Below are positions 25,987-35,514 of a DNA stretch of 59,064 nucleotides, in pieces. Source of the stretch: Bacillota bacterium. GTDB lineage: Bacteria > Planctomycetota > UBA8108 > UBA1146. Both the position numbers and the translations under genes were made by a program. The stretch covers positions 1 to 59,064 of the forward strand of contig QNYK01000058.1 in NCBI GenBank assembly GCA_003973385.1, written 5' to 3'. Numbering within the stretch: position 1 is the stretch's first letter; each line of letters begins with the position of its first letter. The notes under the pieces were generated by a model, which had not been told where the DNA came from, did not search any database, and worked only from the letters and a program-made list of their open reading frames with translations.

Positions 25987-28812
25987 TCAGCGTTCTTCAC
26001 CGAGTGCATCCAGGACCTGTCGCGGTCGCACTGCTGCTGGCACCAGACGAAGGGCACGGCGTGCAATCTTGACCGCCTCTTGCTCCTCTCCCAGCTTCCA
26101 TAACGCCCAGGAAAGATCGGGATAAATATCCTCCAGTGGAGGCTTTTGTGCTGCTAACCGTGCCTTCAGTTCCCTCTTCGCCTTGCCCCACGCTTCGATG
26201 TGCATGTAGGCCCGGCCGAGAATGGCGTGCCCTTCATCGCCATAGGGATAGATGAAGGGAAGGTCCCATGCAGCATCCACCACGCCTTCCCAGTCACTTA
26301 CTTTCTCGAGCCTTTGTGCCAGGGCGAGTCGTGTCGGGGCATCGTCTCGATCATTCTTGACCTGGGACTTGAGTGAAACCAACGCCTCCTCCTCGAATCC
26401 AAGATCCTCCTGGATCGTCGCCAGTTCGAGCCAGGGACTCCGACCCCCGACTGGCGATTCTGTCGATCCTGAAGAGATGCTCGTGGCTGCCAGGTAATGC
26501 TCCATCGCCTCCTGGCTATCGCCGCGCTGCCGCAGTTGCTGCGCCAGCAAGATATGACACCGATAAATCCAGATGGATCCTCCAGCGATCGCTTTCCTGA
26601 GCGAATCGATGGCGCTATCGATCTTGCCATCCTTCAACTGGATCCAGCTCTTCAGAGCCAACAGGTCCGCATGCTGATCATCGATCCTGCTCGCCTTCCC
26701 CATCGAAAGATCTGCATCCGCCTGACGACCGGCACCGAAGTATGCAGCTGCCAGCCAGGCCCAGGCGCCTGCGTCATCCTCTTTCTGCTCGGCTAATTCT
26801 CTCAGATGATCGATATGGCGCGCCTGAAAACTGGGGCCGACACCACTGGCCTTGACCCACTCCTCGAGCCAACTGGTCATGTCAGAATTGAACGCAGCGG
26901 TGGATTGACCCATCACCTGCTCGATCACCTGAGGCGTTGTTTTCCCTGTGGAATAGGCGACCAGCATCTGCCGGATCGCCCCGAGGCCGTGCTTTTCGGC
27001 GATCATCTCGCAGATCAGCCCACTTTGCACATATCCGACCATGATCTCCCCGCGCCAGCTCGGATTCATGAACGCACCCTGAAGATCATCGATTCCTCGC
27101 AATGCTCCGCCGTGAAACTCTGACGACATCAACAGTGGTTCATAGCGTCTCCATCTTGATTGAGTGCGACCCTCTTCAAGAACCGAGATCCCTTCGCCAA
27201 ACCAGCGGGGGATGCGATGTAACGCCTTCTGAAGTGTCGCCACATGAGCAAACTCATGGACAGCAACTGCACCCCAGTTTCCAGGAATCGCATGTGGAGT
27301 GGTCAGTGTCACCAGCCGCCCGAAGCAAACACCGCTGGCAGCGAGACCAGGCAAGCCGATGGAACGAGCTGAAAAGTATGCATGATCCGAGAAATCCTCG
27401 ACCGTCAGTGGCCTGACGATGGCTGTCTCGTAATCTCTATCCAGCATTGCGCGTGTTTCGAGCAAGAGCGGCAACATGTAAGGCATCAACCATGGTTCTT
27501 CGTCGAGTGGCATCCGGATGACAAGGCCATCCTCTTCCCTGGTCGCAAACTTCTCATCGATGTGCGACATCAGAGTTCGCGTGTTCTTCACCCAGACGTT
27601 GAACTTGTCTCGAAGCCACGCATCCTGAAGCGCAGCTCTTCCCTCTTCCTCGAGTCCGCTACGAAGTGCATTGATGGCGAAGATTGCGTAACCCTTTGGT
27701 AATCCAGGATCCAGTTCCATCGCCTTCCGTGCATGATCTGCGGATTCTCTGTAGAAAAATCGATCGACCAGCCTCTCGGCAAGAGTCACATGAAAAACTG
27801 CAGCGGCCGGGTGCCCCTCTTCCACGCTGTCCTTGAGTTGCTCGAACTCCTCGATCCGGGCAGTCGACCACATCACCGATGCGAGCAACCCCTGTGCCAC
27901 CTGGTGGCCAGGATCGACCTCGAGGACCTCGCGATAACGGGACTCCGCCTGTTGCCAGTTTTCCGCTGCAAACGCGATATCCCCCTGCAACACGAGCAAC
28001 TCCGGGTATTGCTTCGAGACTGCGCGAGCCCGATCGATCAGCTCTGCCACCTCCTTACCTCGGTCTCCAGGGAATCTAAAATCGGACCATGTCGAACGAG
28101 CCAGACCGACCAGCGCCTCGACACTTCGGGGATTGGTCTCGATGGCATCGCGGAAGTGGCTACGGGAATCGGGGTAGTTGTACTTGCTGTGGAGTGCCTT
28201 GCCGCTGGCGACATGAGCCGCCACCGATGTCTTGTTGATATCCAGAGCGCTGTCGTACATCACTTCGTATGCGTCACGAAATTTATTGAGGCCCTCACAT
28301 GCTTTGCCGAACCAGACGAATTGCTCAGGCATCAGCCTTTGTGCATCTTCGAGTGACATCGCCTTGTATATATCGATGGCGATGCGAAGTCGTTTTTCAC
28401 CTTCCGATCGCTTTCCCTGGTCAATCTTCACCAATCCGAGCATGCAATTCGCTTTGATGTGCTCCGACGAAACTGCCAAGGCCTTCTTCAGATGACGTTC
28501 TGCCGCATCGTCATTTCCACGATCTCGTTCCAGCTCCGCCGCCACGGCCAGCAGATCAGGATCATCCTCCTTGAAGCGAGGATGAGTCAGTACCGACTTC
28601 ATGGCCTGATCAGGCTTACCCGTCTCGCGAAATAGACGAGCTTCGAGTAACGGGAACACTCCCGCTTCTTCATCCACCCAGTCGGTCGCTTCCTGATACT
28701 GCCCCGTTTCTATCAGGTGCCTGAGTTCTTCTCGTTCATCGATATCCGATGAGACAGCTGGCGAGCTTCCGGTCAGTAATACGACGAGCGTGATGGTGGA
28801 TCGAAACAGCAT
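25987..28812 (-). CDS. secreted TPR protein with gluzincin-like peptidase (HExxH) domain
   Basis: A 941-residue exported protein starting with a signal peptide (STITLVVLLTGSSPAVSS). Tetratricopeptide-like helical pairs fill residues about 30-370 and 660-930 (AxxxLGxxxxxxGxxxxA patterns). Between them, at about residues 515-560, is HEFAHVATLQ followed by WFGEGISVLEE, the HExxH plus downstream Glu arrangement of gluzincins, comparable to the peptidase MA-like family. All zinc ligands appear intact, so it may be active, though substrate is unknown. It is transcribed away from clpC and lies upstream of the atp operon on the same strand. Confidence 0.85.
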   Translation of the reverse strand: MLFRSTITLVVLLTGSSPAVSSDIDEREELRHLIETGQYQEATDWVDEEAGVFPLLEARLFRETGKPDQAMKSVLTHPRFKEDDPDLLAVAAELERDRGNDDAAERHLKKALAVSSEHIKANCMLGLVKIDQGKRSEGEKRLRIAIDIYKAMSLEDAQRLMPEQFVWFGKACEGLNKFRDAYEVMYDSALDINKTSVAAHVASGKALHSKYNYPDSRSHFRDAIETNPRSVEALVGLARSTWSDFRFPGDRGKEVAELIDRARAVSKQYPELLVLQGDIAFAAENWQQAESRYREVLEVDPGHQVAQGLLASVMWSTARIEEFEQLKDSVEEGHPAAAVFHVTLAERLVDRFFYRESADHARKAMELDPGLPKGYAIFAINALRSGLEEEGRAALQDAWLRDKFNVWVKNTRTLMSHIDEKFATREEDGLVIRMPLDEEPWLMPYMLPLLLETRAMLDRDYETAIVRPLTVEDFSDHAYFSARSIGLPGLAASGVCFGRLVTLTTPHAIPGNWGAVAVHEFAHVATLQKALHRIPRWFGEGISVLEEGRTQSRWRRYEPLLMSSEFHGGALRGIDDLQGAFMNPSWRGEIMVGYVQSGLICEMIAEKHGLGAIRQMLVAYSTGKTTPQVIEQVMGQSTAAFNSDMTSWLEEWVKASGVGPSFQARHIDHLRELAEQKEDDAGAWAWLAAAYFGAGRQADADLSMGKASRIDDQHADLLALKSWIQLKDGKIDSAIDSLRKAIAGGSIWIYRCHILLAQQLRQRGDSQEAMEHYLAATSISSGSTESPVGGRSPWLELATIQEDLGFEEEALVSLKSQVKNDRDDAPTRLALAQRLEKVSDWEGVVDAAWDLPFIYPYGDEGHAILGRAYMHIEAWGKAKRELKARLAAQKPPLEDIYPDLSWALWKLGEEQEAVKIARRALRLVPAAVRPRQVLDALGEER

Positions 28813-28935
28813 CAGATTTTCTACTCCTGGTCACGGGGTTGCCTGGCTCCAGATCGAAGCATCCTACACCAGGTGCCCCTCAAGGGCAGTATCACGCCTC
28901 TAACCCCTGCTCCCTGGCTCCCTGGCTGCACTGAT

Positions 28936-28965
28936 TTGTCGTTATCCGCCTCACCATCCTAGACT
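28936..28965 (+). promoter_or_regulatory. putative promoter of clpC
   Basis: TTGTCG (28936-28941), 18-nt spacer, TAGACT (28960-28965). The start would fall near 28972, just after the ATG at 28969 and 45 nt before the GTG at 29017. No CIRCE or CtsR-type operator was found. Confidence 0.4.
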
Positions 28966-29016
28966 CATATGACGGCATCAGCCGTTCCGGGAGTGACTAG
29001 CAGGAGGGAGCCCGTC

Positions 29017-31464
29017 GTGGCCGTGAAGTTCACAGAAAAAGCCGAAAAGGTGCTGCAGATCGCCCGAAGCGAGGCGAGACGGCTCGGTCATGGCTATGTC
29101 GGAACAGAGCACATCCTGTGGGCGCTGCTCCACCAACCCGATTCAGTGGCCGTGCAGGCCATCCTGAGATGCGACAGAACCGTGGAAGAATTGCTCGCTG
29201 CGCTCCGGGAAAGCCTGGGGAGGATTCCTAGCAGTTCCAGCGGCCTCTCATCGGAGACCACATACACACCGCATGCAAAGCGATGCCTCGAACTCGCCAG
29301 AGAGCAAGCGGTACTTCTTGACCAGTACTACATCGGTACCGAACACCTGTTGATCGGACTGGGTCGAGAAGAAGAGGGGGAAGCCTCCCGAATATTGGCC
29401 GAGAGAGATCTCGGAAAAGACAGACTTCAAAATGTCATCCAGAGAATGCTGGGAGGTGATGTGGATCAAGCCCAAGGAAGCGCCGTCAAGAGAAGCGGTG
29501 TCGCGACTCCAACACTAGATTCAAACGGCGTGGATTTGACCGCCATGGCAGCACAGAACAGGCTCGATCCAGTCATTGGTCGTCACAAGGAAATCGAACG
29601 TATCATCCAGATTCTTTCAAGGAAGACAAAGAACAATCCGGTCGTCATTGGTGAACCCGGCGTCGGAAAAACTGCCATCGTTGAGGGACTCGCCCAACGC
29701 ATCGCGGACAACTCGATTCCGGATGTACTGGCTCGCAAAAGAGTTGTTTCCCTCGACCTTGCCTCGCTTCTTGCGGGGACCAAGTACCGTGGTGAATTCG
29801 AGAAACGCATCAAGGCGATCATCAAAGAGATTTCAGAATCAGGAAATGTCATCCTGTTCGTTGACGAACTGCACACGATCATGGGAGCAGGAGCATCGGA
29901 GTCCAGCCTCGATGCCTCGAACATCCTCAAGCCAGCGCTGTCGCGTGGCGAGATCCAGTGCATCGGAGCCACTACCCTCGACGAGTACCGCAAACACATT
30001 GAGAAAGATGGCGCCATGGAGCGCCGTTTCCAGCCGATCATCGTCGACCCCCCGAATCGAATGGATGCACTGGAGATTCTCACCGGGCTCCGCGACACCT
30101 TTGAAGCCCACCACCGGGTCCAGATCACGGATTGCGCTCTGGAGGCATCCGTGGATCTGTCGATTCGTTACATCTCGAACCGCTTTCTTCCCGACAAGGC
30201 CATCGATGTCCTCGATGAAGCCTGTTCCTGCGAGCGACTGCGCCGGACCACCCGTCCGCCCGATGTGACAGAGGTCGAGGCGCAGATCGATCAGCTGCAA
30301 CGCGAAAAGAACGAGGCCGTCTTCTCGCAAGATTTCGAACTTGCTGCAGAAATCCGTGATCACCTCGAAAACCGAAAGAACTTCAAGGAGCAGATGATCC
30401 AGGACTGGAAAGCCAGCACCAAGGAAGTCGACGGAAAAGTGGATGCAGCAAATATCTCACACACCGTCGCCGAGATGACCGGAGTTCCGATTCAGAACCT
30501 CCAGGAGGAAGAAGCCACAAGGCTCAAGAAGATGGAAGAAACCATCCACCTCGATGTGGTGAGTCAGGATCATGCGATCAACTCCATCAGTCGCGCAACT
30601 CGCAGGGCCAGAGCCGGACTTCGTGATCCACAGCGCCCGATGGGTTCCTTCGTCTTCGTTGGCCCCACCGGTGTCGGTAAAACTCTTGTCGCGAAGTCGC
30701 TCGCCAAGTTCCTGTTCGGAACCGAGGACGCCCTGCTTTGCATCGACATGTCTGAATACTCGGAGAAGCACTCCGTATCGCGCCTGATCGGCTCCCCTCC
30801 TGGCTATGTGGGATACGATGAAGGTGGTCTGTTGACCGAGAAAGTGCGCCGGAAACCATACATGGTGGTACTCTTCGACGAGATCGAAAAAGCTCACACC
30901 GACATCTCGAACACACTTCTTCAGGTACTCGAGGAAGGCCGTCTCACGGACGCCTTTGGCCGCAAGGTCGACTTCAGAAACACCATCGTCGTGTTCACCT
31001 CGAATCTTGGTGTGAGAGAAGCAGAGAGTCGTTCTTCTCTCGGTTTCGGGGATGCTCAGGAGGACAAGGATGCTTCCAATCAGGCGGTGATGGAAGCGGT
31101 GAAAGATTTCTTCCGCCCCGAATTCCTCAACCGCGTCGATGAAGTTGTTTTCTTCAACGAGTTCACCGAACAGGACCTCGTGAAGATCCTCGATCTCGAG
31201 GTTGCCAAGCTGGAAAACCGCATCGCCGGTCTCTCCCTGGTCATCAACATCGATGAGGCTGCGAAGATCCGAATGGTCAGAGAAGGATCGGCCCCCGGAT
31301 CCGGCGCTCGAGGTCTACGTCGTGTGCTCGAAGATCATCTCCAGGATCGAATCGCCGATCTGATCCTGGACGGGAAGCTCATCGGTGGCGGCCTCGTCAA
31401 GGTGACCATCAACGAAGAAGACCAGATCTCCGTACTGGTCGAACAGAAAAATGTCGTCAACTGA
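29017..31464 (+). CDS. clpC: ClpC-type AAA+ unfoldase
   Basis: An 815-residue class I Hsp100. An N-terminal Clp repeat domain (FTEKAEKVLQIARSEAR...GTEHILWALL, then a second copy ending GTEHLLIGLG) precedes the first AAA+ module (Walker A GEPGVGKT, Walker B VILFVDELHT). A UVR-type middle region (AVFSQDFELAAEIRDHLE) identifies ClpC rather than ClpA or ClpB. The second AAA+ module has GPTGVGKT and VVLFDEIEKAH. An LGF tripeptide in the SSLGFGD loop fits a ClpP-docking loop. GTG 29017 is chosen because AGGAGG lies 9 nt upstream and ClpC N-termini align there; an ATG at 28969 is in frame. A terminator follows. Confidence 0.95.
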   Translation: MAVKFTEKAEKVLQIARSEARRLGHGYVGTEHILWALLHQPDSVAVQAILRCDRTVEELLAALRESLGRIPSSSSGLSSETTYTPHAKRCLELAREQAVLLDQYYIGTEHLLIGLGREEEGEASRILAERDLGKDRLQNVIQRMLGGDVDQAQGSAVKRSGVATPTLDSNGVDLTAMAAQNRLDPVIGRHKEIERIIQILSRKTKNNPVVIGEPGVGKTAIVEGLAQRIADNSIPDVLARKRVVSLDLASLLAGTKYRGEFEKRIKAIIKEISESGNVILFVDELHTIMGAGASESSLDASNILKPALSRGEIQCIGATTLDEYRKHIEKDGAMERRFQPIIVDPPNRMDALEILTGLRDTFEAHHRVQITDCALEASVDLSIRYISNRFLPDKAIDVLDEACSCERLRRTTRPPDVTEVEAQIDQLQREKNEAVFSQDFELAAEIRDHLENRKNFKEQMIQDWKASTKEVDGKVDAANISHTVAEMTGVPIQNLQEEEATRLKKMEETIHLDVVSQDHAINSISRATRRARAGLRDPQRPMGSFVFVGPTGVGKTLVAKSLAKFLFGTEDALLCIDMSEYSEKHSVSRLIGSPPGYVGYDEGGLLTEKVRRKPYMVVLFDEIEKAHTDISNTLLQVLEEGRLTDAFGRKVDFRNTIVVFTSNLGVREAESRSSLGFGDAQEDKDASNQAVMEAVKDFFRPEFLNRVDEVVFFNEFTEQDLVKILDLEVAKLENRIAGLSLVINIDEAAKIRMVREGSAPGSGARGLRRVLEDHLQDRIADLILDGKLIGGGLVKVTINEEDQISVLVEQKNVVN

Positions 31465-31498
31465 GATCGAACTGCTGATTTGAGGCAGAGCCCGCCTG

Positions 31499-31539
31499 GC
31501 CCGTGGGTCCTCCAGCCAGGAGGACCCCGGGCTGTTTTT
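31499..31539 (+). terminator. rho-independent terminator of clpC
   Basis: A strong hairpin, 9 bp (31505-31513 with 31519-31527) extended by 5 more pairs (31499-31503 with 31528-31532) across one bulged T, followed by TTTTT at 31535-31539. Confidence 0.9.
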
Positions 31540-31577
31540 GCTAGGATTCAGCGGGTTCGATGGAGGTAGAGGTAGCG

Positions 31578-31898
31578 ATGGAACTTCAAGATTGCCCCCA
31601 CTGCGGATCCCCGGTCGAATCCAGCAGCATCTGCTGCAAGGCTTGCGGAAGCGATGTCGAGACCGGCTGGGGAGATCCTGCCGATATTGATTACCAGTCG
31701 ATCGCACTGCCCGAGGAAGACTCGAACCCAGTTCAGCCATTGGAAGTTGCACGGAATCGCCGCAGAAGAACCGGGTTGGCGCTTCTCGGCGGATTAGCGG
31801 TGGGCGGGCTGGTGGCGGCCAATTTTCTGCCTACGGAGGCGCTCTTGATATGGCTCGTCATCGGCTTGTACTTGCGCATGGTTCAACAGGAAGGGTGA
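31578..31898 (+). CDS. small zinc-ribbon membrane protein
   Basis: A 106-residue protein. Two CxxC pairs near the N-terminus (CPHC and CKAC, with an extra Cys in SICC) form a rubredoxin/zinc-ribbon-like knuckle. A short acidic linker and a basic RNRRRR patch precede two hydrophobic segments at the C-terminus. ATG 31578 has GAGG 5 nt upstream; an in-frame ATG at 31560 adds six residues. It is a common type of uncharacterised planctomycete membrane protein. Function is unknown. Confidence 0.7.
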   Translation: MELQDCPHCGSPVESSSICCKACGSDVETGWGDPADIDYQSIALPEEDSNPVQPLEVARNRRRRTGLALLGGLAVGGLVAANFLPTEALLIWLVIGLYLRMVQQEG

Positions 31899-31927
31899 AC
31901 CACTTCCTGTGCAGTGCCGTCACTCAT

Positions 31928-32908
31928 TCAATCGCTGCTGTTCGATTTTTCCAGGGTTCCTCGCCACGCCACCGTCGCGATTCCGAGCACCACCAACGGC
32001 CCCCCGGTCCAGAAGGCTGCCGGTGGCGTCTCCCCCAGCCCCGGGTAGAGCCAGACCAGTAACGGCGCCACCGCCACCTCGCCCAGAAAAGCAGTCGATA
32101 CCACGGACGCGGGAAAATGCCGCAGCGCGGCGTTGAGCGGAGTGTGTCCCAGCAGGGTCGGAAACAGCGCCAGACAACCAGCGAGCAGCCATTCCTGACC
32201 ATCTTCGGGCCAGACCACCCCTACACCATCGGAGAGCGCCCCCCGCCCGATCAGGTACACCGCCAGCAGCAGCGCTGCCACCGAGTAGGATCTGCTGGTG
32301 TAGACCGACACGGGAAGTTCCCGGATGGCAGTGCGGCCGGCAAAGATGTAGCCGACGAACGAGAAGGAACCGATCAATGCGAGCAACACTCCGAGGGTCG
32401 GGTTCCGGGTTGGATCTCCCGCCCCCACCCCCAGTTGCCCTTCTCCCGCGGCTGCCGCGAAGATGCCGGTACCGACCAGGGTGACCAGCACTCCCGCCAG
32501 CCGTATTCCATCTGCTCGCGCCTGCTTTCGTATCACCTCGATGGCATAGACCACCGCCGGATGAACGTAGACCAGCACCACCGATGTCGCCACGGAGAGG
32601 TGGTGAAGCGAAGCCATCCACGATCCAAAATGGATCGCCAGACACGCTCCCGAGATCCAGATGGCACGCCCGCTTCGAGCAAGTGGATGGTCACCCCGAC
32701 CTCGCCATGCCAACCACCAGAGCACCACGGAAGCCAGCGCAAGACGACGAAACGCCAGTTGCAGTTCGTCACTGTCCGAGAGTCGAATCCACAGTGTAGA
32801 TGTGGAGACGCCGAGGATTCCCATGACCAGCAGCCACCAGATGCGTGGCCCGTGTCCCTTCGGCTGCGCCTCATCGAGGATCAACGAAAACCGGAATCTT
32901 GCCAGCAT
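31928..32908 (-). CDS. EamA/DMT-family membrane transporter
   Basis: A 326-residue protein with about ten hydrophobic helices in two halves, each resembling an EamA domain (first half with the LAFRRLALASVVLWW arginine motif, second with LGVLLALIGSFSFVGYIFAGR and PTLLGHTPLNAALRHFPAS). The family exports metabolites and amino acids. It is the last gene of the hydroxyproline operon and overlaps the aldehyde dehydrogenase gene by 28 nt. An in-frame TTG near 32884 is a shorter alternative. Export of an excess amino acid or keto acid is possible but unproven. The convergent zinc-ribbon gene ends 29 nt away. Confidence 0.85.
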   Translation of the reverse strand: MLARFRFSLILDEAQPKGHGPRIWWLLVMGILGVSTSTLWIRLSDSDELQLAFRRLALASVVLWWLAWRGRGDHPLARSGRAIWISGACLAIHFGSWMASLHHLSVATSVVLVYVHPAVVYAIEVIRKQARADGIRLAGVLVTLVGTGIFAAAAGEGQLGVGAGDPTRNPTLGVLLALIGSFSFVGYIFAGRTAIRELPVSVYTSRSYSVAALLLAVYLIGRGALSDGVGVVWPEDGQEWLLAGCLALFPTLLGHTPLNAALRHFPASVVSTAFLGEVAVAPLLVWLYPGLGETPPAAFWTGGPLVVLGIATVAWRGTLEKSNSSD

Positions 32909-34476
32909 CCATCGAGTCGGCGTGAACCATCTGCATCGGAGCGCAGTTCAGCGGGTAGTAACGCATCCGGGAAGTCCTGCCAGCACACGGGACGGATGAA
33001 GCGCGCGATGGCCCCGGAGCCCACCGATGTCCACCGGGAATCGGTGGTCGCCGGCCATGGACCTCCGTGGTGCATCGCCTCCCCGACCTCGCCCCCTGTT
33101 GGCATCCCGGTGAAGAGCATCCGGCCGGCGCAATCCTCCAGCAAATCGAGCAACCCTGGCAGCTGTTGCAGTTCATCCGCTGTTGCCTGGACGGTGGCGG
33201 TCAACTGTCCCTCGAGGCATCCGGCTACTTCGACCATCTCATCGGTATTCGAGCACTCCACCAGCAAGGTACTGGGGCCGAAGACCTCGGCTTGCAGCTC
33301 CGGATCAGCGATGAATCGGCTTCCTGCCACGGAAAAGAGCGCTGCTCTCGCGTCGCAGAATCCTTCGGTGACAGGGCCACGCCTGACGAGTTGCACGCCG
33401 TCACGAGACTCCAGTTTCTCCAGCATCTTTGCATAGCCACCGTGTATCCCCTGGTTCAGCATCGTCCCTGCCGGATCTGAACACAGAGCTTCGGAGAGAA
33501 GCCCCCGGAACTCGGCGCTGTTCGCATCCGATACGGTGACAACAAGGCCTGGACAGGTGCAGAACTGTCCGACTCCCAGTCTCACGCTGGCAGCGATGGC
33601 AGTGGCGATCTGATCGCATCGTTTTGCCATCGCATCCGGAAGCACGAAGACCGGATTCAAACTTCCCATCTCTGCGAAGACCGGCACCGGAACCTCACGC
33701 TCGGTGGCCATCTTCCACAGCGACATCCCGCCCGATCTTGATCCTGTGAAGGCGACGGCGGCAATCCCCGGATGCATGACAAGTTGCTGGCCCACGGAAT
33801 GGGACTCGCCCTGAAGCAGGCTGAACATTCCGTCAGGAAGCCCCGAATCTCTGACCGCCTCCTGCAGGGCCCGGCCGATCAGTTCACACACTCCCGGATG
33901 CGCAGGGTGCCCCTTCGCAATCACCGGGCAGCCTGCAGCCCAGGCGCTGGCGGTATCCCCACCGGCGATACCGAAGGCGAGAGGGAAGTTGCTGGCACCA
34001 AAAACCGCGACAGGCCCGAGCGCCCGCATACGGCGGCGCAGATCTGGACGGGGCACGGGAGCACGATCGGGAAGGGCAGTCTCGATGATGGGCTCTCGGA
34101 AGATGCCATCGCGCAATACCGATGCGAAGAGTCGCATCTGGTTACAGGTGCGTCCCCTTTCCGCCTCGAAACGCCCCTCGGGAAGTCCTGTCTCCTTCAC
34201 ACCGCGTTCAGTGATGGCAGCACCGATCTCATCGATCCTGGCCGCCGCAGCTTCCAGCAGACGAGCACGATCATCGGCCTCCCCCGCTGCTCTCGATTGA
34301 TGGACCTTTTGCGCTGCATCGACCGCAAGATCGATGTCTGCCGAGGTCGCCTCTGCGAAGTGAGGATCCAGCCAGTCACCACTATCAGGATTTTGTCCGA
34401 AAAGCGTTCCCTCGCCAGAGACCGATTCTCCTGCGATGAGATGCCCGCCCTCGATGCTCATCGGCTCGACGCTCAT
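32881..34476 (-). CDS. 2-oxoglutarate-semialdehyde dehydrogenase (NADP+)
   Basis: A 531-residue aldehyde dehydrogenase expected to oxidise 2,5-dioxopentanoate to 2-oxoglutarate, the last step of hydroxyproline (and of some sugar acid) catabolism. Seen: FGASNFPLAFGIAGGDTASA with the substrate-domain Asn, the cofactor segment KGHPAHPG, the general-base region FAEMGSLNPVFV and the catalytic cysteine in GVGQFCTCPG. These match the long KGSADH subgroup rather than betaine- or succinate-semialdehyde dehydrogenases. It overlaps the deaminase gene by 4 nt, which is the reaction immediately before it. The pair alone would also fit glucarate breakdown; the epimerase and dehydrogenase upstream argue for hydroxyproline. 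Confidence 0.9.
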   Translation of the reverse strand: MSVEPMSIEGGHLIAGESVSGEGTLFGQNPDSGDWLDPHFAEATSADIDLAVDAAQKVHQSRAAGEADDRARLLEAAAARIDEIGAAITERGVKETGLPEGRFEAERGRTCNQMRLFASVLRDGIFREPIIETALPDRAPVPRPDLRRRMRALGPVAVFGASNFPLAFGIAGGDTASAWAAGCPVIAKGHPAHPGVCELIGRALQEAVRDSGLPDGMFSLLQGESHSVGQQLVMHPGIAAVAFTGSRSGGMSLWKMATEREVPVPVFAEMGSLNPVFVLPDAMAKRCDQIATAIAASVRLGVGQFCTCPGLVVTVSDANSAEFRGLLSEALCSDPAGTMLNQGIHGGYAKMLEKLESRDGVQLVRRGPVTEGFCDARAALFSVAGSRFIADPELQAEVFGPSTLLVECSNTDEMVEVAGCLEGQLTATVQATADELQQLPGLLDLLEDCAGRMLFTGMPTGGEVGEAMHHGGPWPATTDSRWTSVGSGAIARFIRPVCWQDFPDALLPAELRSDADGSRRLDGCWQDSGFR

Positions 34477-35423
34477 CTGTTCTCCTTCACATCTTGTAGC
34501 GGATTCGAGGCCAGCGATGTGCGGATCACTTCCAGCACCCCCTCACGAAGTGCGCCGACCGCGGGGAAGCGGGGAGAGCGAACCCTCTCGTTTCCTTTCC
34601 CCACTTCTTGCTGGACAAGTTTGATCAGTTGCACGAACTCGGGCACACAGTCGAGCCTCAACAAGGGCAAGAACCAGCGATACAACTGGTCCGCTTCACG
34701 AGCTGCAGCCGGATCGTCCTTCCCCCTCAGTGCCTTATCGAACAGCACCACCGACTCCATCGGCAAGGCGTTGACGAGACCTGCAACCCAGCCCACAGCA
34801 CCCTGACGAACCGCCTCGACGACCATGTCATCGAGTCCAGCAAACAGCGCAAGTCGATCTCCAACCAGCGAATGCAACGCTGTGATCCTTCTCGAATCCC
34901 CGCTGGAATCCTTCACCGCCATCAAGTTCGGAGCCTTTTCTGCGAGATCCGCGATCCAGCCCGGCGGAAAATCTACGCCGTATGCAATCGGATTGTTGTA
35001 GAGCATGCAGGGAAGATCGGTGGCCGAGATCACCGCCTCGACATGAGCAGCCACCTCGAAGAAGGGCCCCTTGTGGAGGTAGGGTGGCAACACCATCAGT
35101 CCGCGCGCACCCATCACCTTCGCGGTGGCAGCGAGTTTGCCTGCTTCCCGTGTCGATGCAGCGGCGATTCCTGGCACCACCGGCACCCTTTCATCCACCG
35201 CTCGAACCACGGTATCGAAGATTCTTTGCTTCTCCTCGAAGGAGAGGGTCGCTCCCTCACCGAGGGATCCGCAGGGGACGATCCCGCTGACTCCTTGATC
35301 GACCATCCATCGGCAATGTTCCGAAAGAAAAGCAAAGTCAACCTGGCCCAGATCATCAAAGGGAGTCGTGATCGCGGGCATCACCCCTGCCCAGGTCATC
35401 GGAACTGACACATCGGAATTCAT
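34473..35423 (-). CDS. 1-pyrroline-4-hydroxy-2-carboxylate deaminase (DapA family)
   Basis: A 316-residue class I TIM-barrel lyase. Schiff-base lysine lies in MAVKDSSGDSRRI, the catalytic tyrosine in LYNNPIAYGVD, and the GSLGEGATL loop replaces the GTTGE of dihydrodipicolinate synthase. The segments GWVAGLVNALP, YRWFLPLLRLD and VQLIKLVQQEVG are those I know from hydroxyproline-cluster deaminases, which convert the cyclic imine to 2-oxoglutarate semialdehyde and ammonia. ATG 35423 has GGAGG 5 nt upstream; the frame is open to 35564. A 91-nt gap separates it from the ABC permease gene, leaving room for a secondary promoter. Confidence 0.9.
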   Translation of the reverse strand: MNSDVSVPMTWAGVMPAITTPFDDLGQVDFAFLSEHCRWMVDQGVSGIVPCGSLGEGATLSFEEKQRIFDTVVRAVDERVPVVPGIAAASTREAGKLAATAKVMGARGLMVLPPYLHKGPFFEVAAHVEAVISATDLPCMLYNNPIAYGVDFPPGWIADLAEKAPNLMAVKDSSGDSRRITALHSLVGDRLALFAGLDDMVVEAVRQGAVGWVAGLVNALPMESVVLFDKALRGKDDPAAAREADQLYRWFLPLLRLDCVPEFVQLIKLVQQEVGKGNERVRSPRFPAVGALREGVLEVIRTSLASNPLQDVKENR

Positions 35424-35514
35424 CACAGCCTCCAGCAGAAGAGTAGGAATCGCCCCGGATCGTGACCCATCCAATGCCCCCGGGGAAGCCACCATCTGGT
35501 GAACCAGCGATCGC

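Noticed and set aside
28891..28930. Short direct repeats CTCCCTGG upstream of clpC as an operator
   Set aside because: Only two to three adjacent copies with no symmetry and no match to CIRCE or CtsR boxes; more likely simple-sequence slippage.
28969..29016. ATG 28969 as the clpC start
   Set aside because: The predicted transcript starts at about 28972 and ClpC homology with a proper AGGAGG begins at GTG 29017.
32117..33436. 439-codon plus-strand ORF
   Set aside because: Lies antisense to the EamA and aldehyde dehydrogenase genes, shows Arg/Ser/Pro/His-rich low-information sequence and no homology; an effect of GC-rich codon bias.
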